From Chromatiaceae bacterium (GTDB lineage Bacteria; Pseudomonadota; Gammaproteobacteria; Chromatiales; Chromatiaceae), in the NCBI GenBank assembly GCA_013426805.1, contig JACDZG010000062.1:1-39994 (forward strand): a DNA stretch of 39,994 bases, in the 5' to 3' direction. The notes below the pieces were generated by a model. It saw only the letters and a program-made list of their open reading frames with translations. It was not told where the DNA came from and did not search any database. Made by a program: the position numbers and the translations under genes. Every line of letters begins with the position of its first letter. The stretch's first letter is position 1. Of this stretch, positions 33,629 to 39,994 are shown one piece after another.

Positions 33629-33658
33629 GGTTGGGGTAGGCGAGAGCGAACCCCAACG
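33629..33658. repeat. GTTGGGGT / ACCCCAAC hairpin
   Basis: GGTTGGGGTAGGCGAGAGCG followed by AACCCCAAC forms an 8-9 bp stem with a loop of about 12 nt. This is a REP-like interspersed hairpin between the DUF1156 stub and the operon start. Confidence 0.65.
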
Positions 33659-33674
33659 CTCGCCCTGGTGATGA

Positions 33675-33782
33675 GGTGCTCGGGTGCCCGTGGCGGATCG
33701 ACTTCTCCCGCGCCGAGACGACGTTGATGTCGTCCAGGGGCAGGGCGATTTCGATGAGCTTCTTGGGGGCTTTGATGTTCAA
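33675..33782 (-). pseudogene. Stub of a DUF1156 (adenine-specific methylase-like) gene
   Basis: From TTG 33782, which overlaps the rloB stop (TTGA), the minus strand reads [20 protein letters not shown] and [10 protein letters not shown], the conserved N-terminus of DUF1156 proteins found in anti-phage islands. The next expected motif (WWARRPLAAARAV) is absent; the sequence turns into a REP-like hairpin at 33658 and the frame closes at 33465. Only about 36 of the usual 900 or so codons remain. Confidence 0.75.
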
Positions 33783-34426
33783 GCGGGGTCCTTTAGATGC
33801 TGAAGGTAATGGACCAGATCATGGACCTCGGTCGATGGGTTATCCTCTCCAGTCGCCTGCACGTCCTGCCGGGCTCGTCGGGCGTTCTGCTTGGCGGTAT
33901 CGAGACGGTCCAACAGTCGACCGAACAGCCCGGTTGTACCCTTTTGGTAGTCGTCCATGGAGTCTGCTTGTTTCAGGGCTTTGATGCAGTTGTCGCATGC
34001 GCTGTTGTTGCCGCTCTCGGTAAATGGACTGCGGGTATATCCAAAATGGAGCAGCAGCCAATACTCGAAACAGGGCCAGGAGCGGGCAGCGCGTAGAGCC
34101 GACCGGTCGATCTTATCGCAGGCGGCCTGGAAATTATGGTGCCGATCCCGGTCGAAGACGCAATAGATCCGATCGTAATGCTCGCCATCCTTCTTTTCTT
34201 TCGCTTGAAGCTTCTGTGCGGTATGTACGATGGACAACGGATCAGTCCCGCTCGCCCGTGTCACGGCGATGTTGGCGTTGCTGAGCTTGTAATGGTCTTG
34301 CAGCTCGGAGAAGTAGATTGGCTCGGTCTTCTCACCCTCGCAGACGATCAATACGCGATCATAAGGTTCGCGCTGTGGCCCCCGGCGCTTCAGACCAGCG
34401 GCTTGTCTTGGTTGGCGTACTGACAT
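33779..34426 (-). CDS. rloB: RloB-family TOPRIM-like protein
   Basis: A 215-residue protein; ATG 34426 lies 1 nt beyond the rloA stop. The RloB pattern is clear: [20 protein letters not shown] (TOPRIM-like strand with the catalytic Glu), then [32 protein letters not shown] (the DxD motif), [13 protein letters not shown], and a helical C-terminal half. Homologues (RloB, AbiLii) act as nuclease effectors beside an RloA/AbiLi ATPase in abortive phage defence. The family and ATPase pairing are seen; the anti-phage role is inferred. The frame is intact, with a 4-nt overlap to a DUF1156 stub downstream. Confidence 0.88.
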   Translation of the reverse strand: MSVRQPRQAAGLKRRGPQREPYDRVLIVCEGEKTEPIYFSELQDHYKLSNANIAVTRASGTDPLSIVHTAQKLQAKEKKDGEHYDRIYCVFDRDRHHNFQAACDKIDRSALRAARSWPCFEYWLLLHFGYTRSPFTESGNNSACDNCIKALKQADSMDDYQKGTTGLFGRLLDRLDTAKQNARRARQDVQATGEDNPSTEVHDLVHYLQHLKDPA

Positions 34427-34427
34427 G

Positions 34428-35687
34428 CTAGGCCGCAAACGCCTCGGACAGTCGCTTTAGATAGGGCAAGGCGCCATAGCGACCAGAGAGATAAGATCGC
34501 TCGATATTTTCTAATCCCTTACGTGGACTAAAGTCGGTCAAGGGGAAGAGCCTGGTGGCCTGTTCCGGGTCGCGTTCGCAGAACCAGATTTGATCTCGCC
34601 GAAAGACGTCTTGACTCAGGATGGCGGTCTCGTGAGTGGTGAATATCAGTTGCGCTCCTTTAGGATTGGTTTCCGGTGAATGGAATAAACCCACCAGGTA
34701 CCGAACGAGCAGCGGGTGGAGATTGTCGTGCAGCTCATCGACAAACAGCACATGCCCCCTGGTCAGCGCCTCCATTGCCGGCCCGGCGAGGGCGAACATC
34801 TTTTGAGTTCCTTCGGACTCATCGCTCAGCTCCAACTCGACCGTTTGCTGGTCGCCGGACCTGTGGCCGACGTAGACCTTCCAGTGCCGGAGGTCAGGTT
34901 GCTTAAGCGGCTCCGCGGACCGTATGGCATCAAGCGAAGAATCGAAGCTTGATTCGTCGATGCGCACCGTTGAGATGGCAAAATCGGCAGCCCGCAGAAA
35001 TTCGATGACACGCGAGTTGTGACCCTCCAAATAGCAATCAAGAGACGTCAAGAGCCCCGACAAATGAATGCCGGAGAACTCCAAGGTGTTATGGAACCAG
35101 TCAAACAAAGGCTTCAACTGTCGGCTGTTCAACTGTACGGCGGTAGATAGCAGTAGCGCATTGGAGCGCGTCGCGCGTCGCCAGACATCTTTGTCCCCGA
35201 TGAGCTTGTCGCCGAACTGGAAACTTTCTTCGCCCGAGTGCTCGACAAGTGATCGCTCAAACCAGCGCTGTGAACGGCCCTTCGGAAAGGCAAACAGCCA
35301 TTCTCCAAAGATGCGTTCCGCGGTCGCCTGGAATCCATATTGGTAGCGCACACCAGCGATAAGAACGACGACTTCAAACGTACTCGGCTGTGCTATTGTT
35401 TGCGAATCAAATCTAAAAGGGACCACCGGCAATAGTTTGAGCTCAGTTGCCGAAGTCAAGACGATACGGCGCATCGTGCCGAACGCCTTTAGAAGGTTGG
35501 ACTTACCGGCAGCATTGGGGCCGTAGATCGCGGCGGACCGCAGGAGGGTGAAGGGCCTGGCTGCCTCCATGGTTGGGGCATCGAAGGTGTTCGTCGCGGC
35601 AAGCTCCTTTCCCGGCCCAGCGACCAGGCTCAGGCGTTGCTCGTCCCGGATGGAGCGAAAGTTGGCGACGGCCATCTCGATTAGCAT
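34428..35687 (-). CDS. rloA: RloA/AbiLi-family AAA ATPase
   Basis: A 419-residue SMC/ABC-like AAA ATPase from ATG 35687 (MLIEMAVANFRSIRDEQRLS). Walker A is AAIYGPNAAGKSNLLKAFG (about 53-71). SDESEGTQKMFALAGPAMEA is the ABC signature region, HVLFVDELHDNLHPLLVRYL the Walker B/D-loop with the catalytic Glu, and LIFTTHETAIL the H-loop. The C-terminus (FSPRKGLENIERSYLSGRYG, ALPYLKRL) is typical of RloA/AbiLi. It precedes rloB by 1 nt as an operon. Coding GC is lower than in the neighbouring MoxR/CHAT genes, consistent with separate acquisition. Likely the sensor/motor of an AbiL-type defence pair. Confidence 0.9.
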   Translation of the reverse strand: MLIEMAVANFRSIRDEQRLSLVAGPGKELAATNTFDAPTMEAARPFTLLRSAAIYGPNAAGKSNLLKAFGTMRRIVLTSATELKLLPVVPFRFDSQTIAQPSTFEVVVLIAGVRYQYGFQATAERIFGEWLFAFPKGRSQRWFERSLVEHSGEESFQFGDKLIGDKDVWRRATRSNALLLSTAVQLNSRQLKPLFDWFHNTLEFSGIHLSGLLTSLDCYLEGHNSRVIEFLRAADFAISTVRIDESSFDSSLDAIRSAEPLKQPDLRHWKVYVGHRSGDQQTVELELSDESEGTQKMFALAGPAMEALTRGHVLFVDELHDNLHPLLVRYLVGLFHSPETNPKGAQLIFTTHETAILSQDVFRRDQIWFCERDPEQATRLFPLTDFSPRKGLENIERSYLSGRYGALPYLKRLSEAFAA

Positions 35688-35756
35688 TGGCGAACCACTT
35701 AACAGGAATTATTGACAATTCCCGCCGAAAATAGCACCGAAGCACGGTCGGGTCGA

Positions 35757-35861
35757 GGGGAGTCCAAGGCTTCAGCCTTGGCCTGCCGATCCAAGGCTGA
35801 AGCCTTGGACTCCAGCCGGCCGCGGCCTCGGCTGGCCGGAACCATGATCAAGGCCGGGTCG
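35757..35861. repeat. TCCAAGGCTTCAGCCTTGG palindrome pair with GGCCTTGATCATG-type arm
   Basis: GAGTCCAAGGCTTCAGCCTT is followed by its inverted copy (CCAAGGCTGAAGCCTTGGAC) and then TGGCCGGAACCATGATCAAG. This is the same family as at 7081-7239 and 39822-39930. It lies in the gene-free gap between rloA and the redoxin gene. Confidence 0.75.
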
Positions 35862-35906
35862 GCGCCGCGGACCGGGCCGAGCCGCCCCGCGGCGACAACT
35901 GGCCGG

Positions 35907-36539
35907 TCAGTATTTCACCGAACAGCCATAGGGCCGGGTCACCGCGGTGGCGACCGGCTTGCCGGCGGCCAGGTCGGCGAGCGCGGCGCGGACGTGGTTC
36001 TTGGCACCGGGGATATCCGCCGGGCTGGTGGTCGGGCGGTCGTCGATGCCGCCCATGTAGACCAGGGTGCCGCTGCCGTCGATGACGAACAGGTGGGGCG
36101 TGGTCTGGGCGCCGTAGGCCTGGCCCATGGTGCCCGCGGGGTCGAGCAGGACCGCGGTGGGGGCGGCGGCGCGGGTCTTGGTGAGCGCGTCGGCCTCGGC
36201 CGGGCTGACATTGCCTTGCTTGCCCGGCGCCGAGGAGATGACCGACAGCCAGAGCACGCCCTGACCGGTCGCCTCTTTCTGGAGGGCCTGCATGTTGCCG
36301 CTGTCATAGTGTTTGCGCACATAGGGGCAGTCGTGGTTGGTCCACTCCAGGACGACGGTCCTGCCGGCGACGGCCGGGAGGTCCCAGGTCTTGCCGGTGG
36401 TGTCGGTGACGCTGAAGGCGGGTGCCGGCTGACCCACCTCCGGCTTGGCGCTGACCGCGGGTGCGCCCAGCACGGCGGCGAGTGCCAAGACGGCGAGCCA
36501 CGGGGTTTTGATGGTGAAGATGGAACGGGACGCGCGCAT
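35907..36539 (-). CDS. Exported AhpC/TSA-type redoxin
   Basis: A 210-residue exported thioredoxin-fold protein. ATG 36539 has GAGGAG 8 nt upstream; starts at 36545/36548 overlap the previous gene. Signal peptide: TPWLAVLALAAVLGAPAVSA. The mature part begins KPEVGQPAPAFSVTDTTGKT (peroxiredoxin/TlpA-like), then VVLEWTNHDCPYVRKHYDSG with a single peroxidatic-type Cys, TAVLLDPAGTMGQAYGAQTT with cis-Pro TTPHLFVIDGSG, and a C-terminal PYGCSVKY with a second Cys. It sits directly downstream of the DsbD/ScsB-type reductase, which probably reduces it in the periplasm. Confidence 0.88.
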   Translation of the reverse strand: MRASRSIFTIKTPWLAVLALAAVLGAPAVSAKPEVGQPAPAFSVTDTTGKTWDLPAVAGRTVVLEWTNHDCPYVRKHYDSGNMQALQKEATGQGVLWLSVISSAPGKQGNVSPAEADALTKTRAAAPTAVLLDPAGTMGQAYGAQTTPHLFVIDGSGTLVYMGGIDDRPTTSPADIPGAKNHVRAALADLAAGKPVATAVTRPYGCSVKY

Positions 36540-36544
36540 GGACA

Positions 36545-38656
36545 TCACTCCTCTGGTTGGGATTGGTTTGGCGGGATCGTGGGGGCCAGGGCCGCGATGA
36601 CGCCGGCCGGGGTCAGGATCTGGGGCAGAACGCGCGGCGGCTCACCGGGCGGATAGAAAACGTACAGCGGCACGCCGTTGCGTCCGAAACCGGCCAGATA
36701 GTCGGTGATGGCGGCGTCCCGATTGGTCCAGTCGCCCTTGAGATAGCGCACCTGGCCGCGCGCGAAGGCGGCGGCGACGGCCGCGGTATCGAGCGCCACC
36801 CGTTCGTTGACCAGACAGGTAATGCACCAGGCGGCGGTCATGTTGACGAATACGGGCCGACCCTGGGCGCGCGCGGCGGCCAGTTGCTCCGGGGTATAGG
36901 GCTCGCTCACCAGACCGCCGGAGTGGATACCGCGGCCGGCCGCGGACGGCGCGACCGGGACGGCATTCGCGGTCAGCAGCGCCAGCCACAGGGCGACGGC
37001 CAGCACCGCCAGAGCGGCGGCACCGCCCGCCAGGCGCCGACGGTCGGACCCCAGGGCGGTGCGCTCGCGCAGCCAGAGCCCGAAGGACAGCATCAGCAGC
37101 CCCGTCAGCACCAGCGCGACGCCGGTCGGTCCGGTCTGCACACTCAGCACCCAGACCAGCCAGGCCGCGGTGGCGAACATCGGAAAGGCCAGTAACTGCT
37201 TGAGCGTGTCCATCCAGGCGCCCGGCCGCGGCAGCCGGCGGGCCAGGAAAGGCACCGCGGACACCAGCAGGAAGGGCGCGGCCAAGCCCAGCCCCAGGGT
37301 GAGCAGGATCGCGAGCGCCGGCAGCCAGGGCAAGGTCACGGCATAACCCAGGGCCGCCCCCATGAAGGGTGCGGTGCAGGGGGCGGCGACCAGCGCCGCC
37401 AGCGCGCCGGTCCAGAAGGCCTCGGCCAGACCGTCCCCGCGGCGGCCCGGCAGCGCGCCGCCCGCCAGCCCCATCAAGCGGCCGCCCAGGGTCACGGCGC
37501 CGGCCAGACTCAGGCCCAGCACCAGGAAGAGATAGGCCAGACCGGCGACCACGGGCGGATATTGCAACTGGAAGCCCCAGCCCACGGCCGCGCCCCCGGC
37601 GCGCAGGGCCAGCAGCAGTCCGGCGATCAGGCCGAAGAACACCAGCACGCCCGCCGTATAGGCCAGCCCCTGGCCGACCCGCGCGGCGGTGCCCAGCCCG
37701 GCCTGCTGCGCCAGTCCCAGGGCTTTGATGGCGAGCACCGGGAACACACAGGGCATGAGATTCAGGATCAGTCCGCCGAGGAAGGCCATGCCCAGGGCCA
37801 GCGCCAGGCCGAGCGGCGGCGCCGCTACGTCGGTCGGCTCCGCGGACGACGCTGTCGGACTGAGCGTAAACGACTGCACCCGGCCGTCAGCAGCACGCGT
37901 GACCAGCACGCCGTCCGGGTCCGTCTGGCTGGACGCGGCCCCAGGCGTCAGGTCGATCAGCAGGCGCCCCGCATCCTCGCGCCACGGCTGCGGCGCGGCA
38001 TGGTCGATCAGGCCCCAGACGCCGGAAAAATACCAGACCTCGGCCGGGCGCGCGCCCGTCCAGGGGACGGTCAGCCGCAGTCCGCCGCCGGCCGCGGCGG
38101 ATGGACGATCCAGCACAGCGTCGGCGATCGTCCCCGTCGGCAGCCCGGCACGGGCGGCGGCAAAGGGCTCCGCGCTCGCGGGGTCCGCCGGCCCCGGCAC
38201 GGCCGCGGTCGGCAGGGTCAGGTCCAGGACCGCCGACTCCGGCACGCAGAACTCCTCGCAGACCAACCACTGCGCCGCCGCACGCAGCGTCAGCGGTGCG
38301 CCGATCGGCCAGTCGGCGGGCACTTGGATGGTCACCGGATGCAGGGCCCGGCCGGAATACCCGTAGTTCGCCAGCGGTCCGACCCGGATCAGTTCGGGAT
38401 GGGGAAAGCCCAGCGGACCGGCCGTCACCCCGGCGGGCAGCGTCCACTCCACCCGCGGCGCCTCGCCGGAGTCACCGGGGTTGCGCCAGTAGGTGTGCCA
38501 GTGCGGGCGGATCTCGAGCACCAGCAGCAGCTCGACCGGCTGGCCCGGTGCCGCGCTCTGGCGCTCGGCGAGCAGCCGCGCGGTCACATGCTCGGTCGTG
38601 ACCGGATTGGCCCAGGCGAGCCAGGGCAGGAACAGCAGGATGAGGAGCAGCGGCAT
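36545..38656 (-). CDS. ScsB/DsbD-type membrane thiol:disulfide reductase
   Basis: A 703-residue protein from ATG 38656 with signal peptide PLLLILLFLPWLAWANP. The N-terminal periplasmic domain (20-250) contains EIRPHWHTYWRNPGDSGEAP and WLVCEEFCVPE (a CxxxC pair typical of ScsB/DsbD-like alpha domains). About eight membrane spans follow (280-560), including LGGLILNLMPCVFPVLAIKA and LVAAPCTAPFMGAALGY with the two buried redox cysteines. The C-terminal thioredoxin domain has NMTAAWCITCLVNERVAL (CxxC). The protein shuttles electrons from cytoplasmic thioredoxin to periplasmic partners. It overlaps the start region of the redoxin gene. ScsB and DsbD cannot be fully separated by eye; the N-domain favours ScsB. 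Confidence 0.92.
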   Translation of the reverse strand: MPLLLILLFLPWLAWANPVTTEHVTARLLAERQSAAPGQPVELLLVLEIRPHWHTYWRNPGDSGEAPRVEWTLPAGVTAGPLGFPHPELIRVGPLANYGYSGRALHPVTIQVPADWPIGAPLTLRAAAQWLVCEEFCVPESAVLDLTLPTAAVPGPADPASAEPFAAARAGLPTGTIADAVLDRPSAAAGGGLRLTVPWTGARPAEVWYFSGVWGLIDHAAPQPWREDAGRLLIDLTPGAASSQTDPDGVLVTRAADGRVQSFTLSPTASSAEPTDVAAPPLGLALALGMAFLGGLILNLMPCVFPVLAIKALGLAQQAGLGTAARVGQGLAYTAGVLVFFGLIAGLLLALRAGGAAVGWGFQLQYPPVVAGLAYLFLVLGLSLAGAVTLGGRLMGLAGGALPGRRGDGLAEAFWTGALAALVAAPCTAPFMGAALGYAVTLPWLPALAILLTLGLGLAAPFLLVSAVPFLARRLPRPGAWMDTLKQLLAFPMFATAAWLVWVLSVQTGPTGVALVLTGLLMLSFGLWLRERTALGSDRRRLAGGAAALAVLAVALWLALLTANAVPVAPSAAGRGIHSGGLVSEPYTPEQLAAARAQGRPVFVNMTAAWCITCLVNERVALDTAAVAAAFARGQVRYLKGDWTNRDAAITDYLAGFGRNGVPLYVFYPPGEPPRVLPQILTPAGVIAALAPTIPPNQSQPEE

Positions 38657-38719
38657 TGGCGGCGAATCGACAACACGGGGAGCGGCAAGTCCACCCAAGC
38701 TGGCGACCGCGGCCGGTCA

Positions 38720-38955
38720 GGTCAAGGGATGCCTTAGATGATTTCCGGGAAAAGACCTACCAATATGTAGGGGCGATTTCAATCGCCCCTACAGCCCCCT
38801 GCGGATCTTGCTGCACCCGCGCAACAGACCGGAGGTCGAGGCTTCAGCCGGACGCGGCGCCGCCGCCCGCTAAAGCGTCGGCCTCCGGTCGCGTCACCCG
38901 CTCACCGAAGGTTGATCTCGCGCGGTACGAAGTGCTTCGGAAATCGCCTCAGCCC
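38720..38955 (+). repeat. Interspersed composite repeat, copy 2
   Basis: Matches the reverse complement of 8788-9020 over about 200 bp: hairpin GTAGGGGCGATTTCAATCG, CTGCGGATCTTGCTGC, GGAGGTCGAGGCTTCAGCCG, CCGCTAAAGCGTCGGCC, GATCTCGCG and GTACGAAGTGCTTCGGAAAT. Its right end coincides with the stop codon of the next gene. Confidence 0.8.
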
Positions 38956-39452
38956 TCGGACGTTCCGGCCCGCACGGCCGCGGATGCGAGATCGTCCTGA
39001 TCGATATCGACGGACGCGCTCTGGTCGCCGATGGTCAGGGTGATGCCCCGGTCGGGCAGGTCGGGAAAGGCGTCGATACCGCTGATGCGCCGCCGGATCG
39101 TGCGGGGCTCACCCGCGGCGTCCAGGACCGGTGCGCCGTTGCTCTCCAGCAGGGGTTCGTTGACCCAATAGACGAAGTGGGTGTCACTGACCGCCTTGTG
39201 CTCGAGATACTGTGAGATCGCGGATTCGATCACCGGGACAGCGGCCACCAGCGACACGGCAATCGCGGTGGCACTCACGCTTTCCACCAGCCCCTGGGCG
39301 GGCTCGGCGGGGTCGCTCGGCGGCACCGCGTGCCAGTCGACCACCACGCCGATCTCGGCGAAGCTCAGTGCCTCCCGTAAGCTGATCCGGTTGTTGAGCC
39401 TGGCCTTGAGCCCCGGCGAAAACTCGACGTAAATCCGTTGCGCGATATCCAT
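38949..39452 (-). CDS. Hypothetical protein with a hydrophobic helix
   Basis: A 167-residue protein from ATG 39452 (AGAGG 7 nt upstream): MDIAQRIYVEFSPGLKARLN. The middle has a strongly hydrophobic segment (SATAIAVSLVAAVPVIESAI) that could insert in a membrane. The C-terminal half is soluble and strand-rich (THFVYWVNEPLLESNGAPVL, then RGITLTIGDQSASVDI with an acidic end). No family is recognised. Its last codons coincide with the edge of a composite repeat, so the original C-terminus may have been altered. It stands alone. Confidence 0.55.
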   Translation of the reverse strand: MDIAQRIYVEFSPGLKARLNNRISLREALSFAEIGVVVDWHAVPPSDPAEPAQGLVESVSATAIAVSLVAAVPVIESAISQYLEHKAVSDTHFVYWVNEPLLESNGAPVLDAAGEPRTIRRRISGIDAFPDLPDRGITLTIGDQSASVDIDQDDLASAAVRAGTSEG

Positions 39453-39537
39453 AGTCTTGCCTCTGCACTGCAAAGCGGGTTGAAAAATATCGATGACATG
39501 CTGTCCTGGACGCTCCGGCGTCTCAGGGCACCGGTCA

Positions 39538-39714
39538 ATGCCCGCCCAAGACCAGGACCTGCAGCGGCAGCAGCAGCGCCTGGATGCGCAGGATCATCGC
39601 GTGCACCACACCAACCGCGTCGATGGCGTGGAGGCCGAACCGGCGCAGCGTACCGAGATCCTCCGACTGCAGCGCCTCGTGGTTGCTGGTATAGGCATTG
39701 GCGATTTGGTGTAG
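39538..39714 (+). CDS. Short ORF, doubtful
   Basis: 58 codons from ATG 39538: MPAQDQDLQRQQQRLDAQDH, EVEAEPAQRTEILRLQ-like helix and LVVAGIGIGDLV at the end. The hydrophilic coiled stretch followed by a hydrophobic end looks faintly like the C-terminal remnant of a longer protein. A hairpin begins at its stop. No family is recognised and no ribosome-binding site is clear. Confidence 0.28.
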   Translation: MPAQDQDLQRQQQRLDAQDHRVHHTNRVDGVEAEPAQRTEILRLQRLVVAGIGIGDLV

Positions 39715-39739
39715 GGGCGGGTTTGAAACCCGCCCCTAC
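39711..39739. repeat. Perfect hairpin GTAGGGGCGGGTTT
   Basis: GTAGGGGCGGGTTT (39711-39724) and AAACCCGCCCCTAC (39726-39739) are exact 14-bp inverted arms around one G. It is a GTAGGGGCG-type interspersed palindrome, as at 8950, 20944 and 38768. Confidence 0.85.
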
Positions 39740-39821
39740 GTCCGGTTATCACGTTCGACGGCTATAGTACGGGTCTGATCAGGATACATGCAAAACAGCG
39801 TCAGTTCGGGGTGATGGCGCG

Positions 39822-39930
39822 GGCCTTGGTCATGGTTCCGGCCAGCCGAGGCGTCGGTCGACTGGAGTCCAAGGCTTCAGCCTTGGACTCCAAATGCGCA
39901 TCGCTGGCCGGAACGATGATGATCAAGGCC
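39822..39930. repeat. Palindromic repeat with GGCCTTGATCAT-type terminal arms
   Basis: Left arm GGCCTTGGTCATGGTTCCGG and right arm CTGGCCGGAACGATGATGAT followed by CAAGGCC are imperfect inverted repeats. They enclose the palindrome GTCCAAGGCTTCAGCCTTGG. This is the best-preserved copy of the family seen at 7081-7239 and 35757-35861. Confidence 0.75.
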
Positions 39931-39994
39931 ATGGCGCGCGACGCTGGCGTTACGCGACGCCCTGGCCGGCTTGAACGTCACGGTGATGCAGGGC

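Overview
The window is about 40 kb of high-GC bacterial chromosome. Gene content (LolC/LolD, DUF2062, ComEC, SerS, ScsB/DsbD-type reductase, DUF938, TacAT) and the dense REP-like palindromes fit a gammaproteobacterium, most likely a purple sulfur bacterium-like member of the Chromatiales. That placement is inference from overall character; no taxonomic marker was compared. Housekeeping genes sit at 11.3-20.7 kb and 35.9-38.7 kb. The rest is accessory DNA: a defence/conflict island, decayed genes, toxin-antitoxin modules and interspersed palindromic repeats.

Layout. 0-1.6 kb: two decayed genes (alpha-oxoamine synthase-like and NAD-dependent epimerase). 1.6-5.3 kb: an exported protein with ten 16-residue repeats, followed by an exported HExxH peptidase / propeller / probable barrel protein. 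5.3-11.3 kb: transposase fragments (IS630, IS91-like, RAYT), a truncated AAA ATPase, a MITE-like element, a DUF4258/YgiT pair and an antitoxin whose PIN toxin is mostly deleted. 11.3-16.9 kb: lolC-lolD, convergent DUF2062, comEC and a convergent anchored protein. 17.2-20.7 kb: a small secreted protein, serS, tacA/tacT and a DUF938 methyltransferase. 21.0-23.6 kb: a broken metallophosphoesterase and an Rpn-family gene split by a REP pair.

The centrepiece (23.9-33.5 kb, all on the minus strand) is a diversity-generating retroelement (DGR) inside a conflict-system operon. The order is trypco2-like small protein, CHAT protease with inserted zinc ribbon, a protein resembling an inactive STAND module, MoxR AAA+ ATPase, vWA protein, a 944-residue protein with two FGE-sulfatase (C-type-lectin fold) domains, HRDC accessory protein, Avd remnant, DGR reverse transcriptase and a 123-bp template repeat (TR). 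Each FGE-like domain ends in a 123-bp variable region (VR). By eye, VR1 differs from the TR at 18 bases and VR2 at 15, and every difference lies at an adenine of the coding-strand TR. That is the signature of adenine-directed mutagenic retrohoming. Two VRs in one polypeptide, a truncated Avd, and palindromic repeats translated inside the loop just before a VR are the unusual points.

33.7-35.7 kb holds an RloA/RloB (AbiL-type) pair with a DUF1156 stub. 35.9-38.7 kb is a two-gene redox operon (ScsB/DsbD-type reductase plus exported redoxin). The right end has an unknown protein and more repeats. No tRNA, rRNA or CRISPR array was seen.
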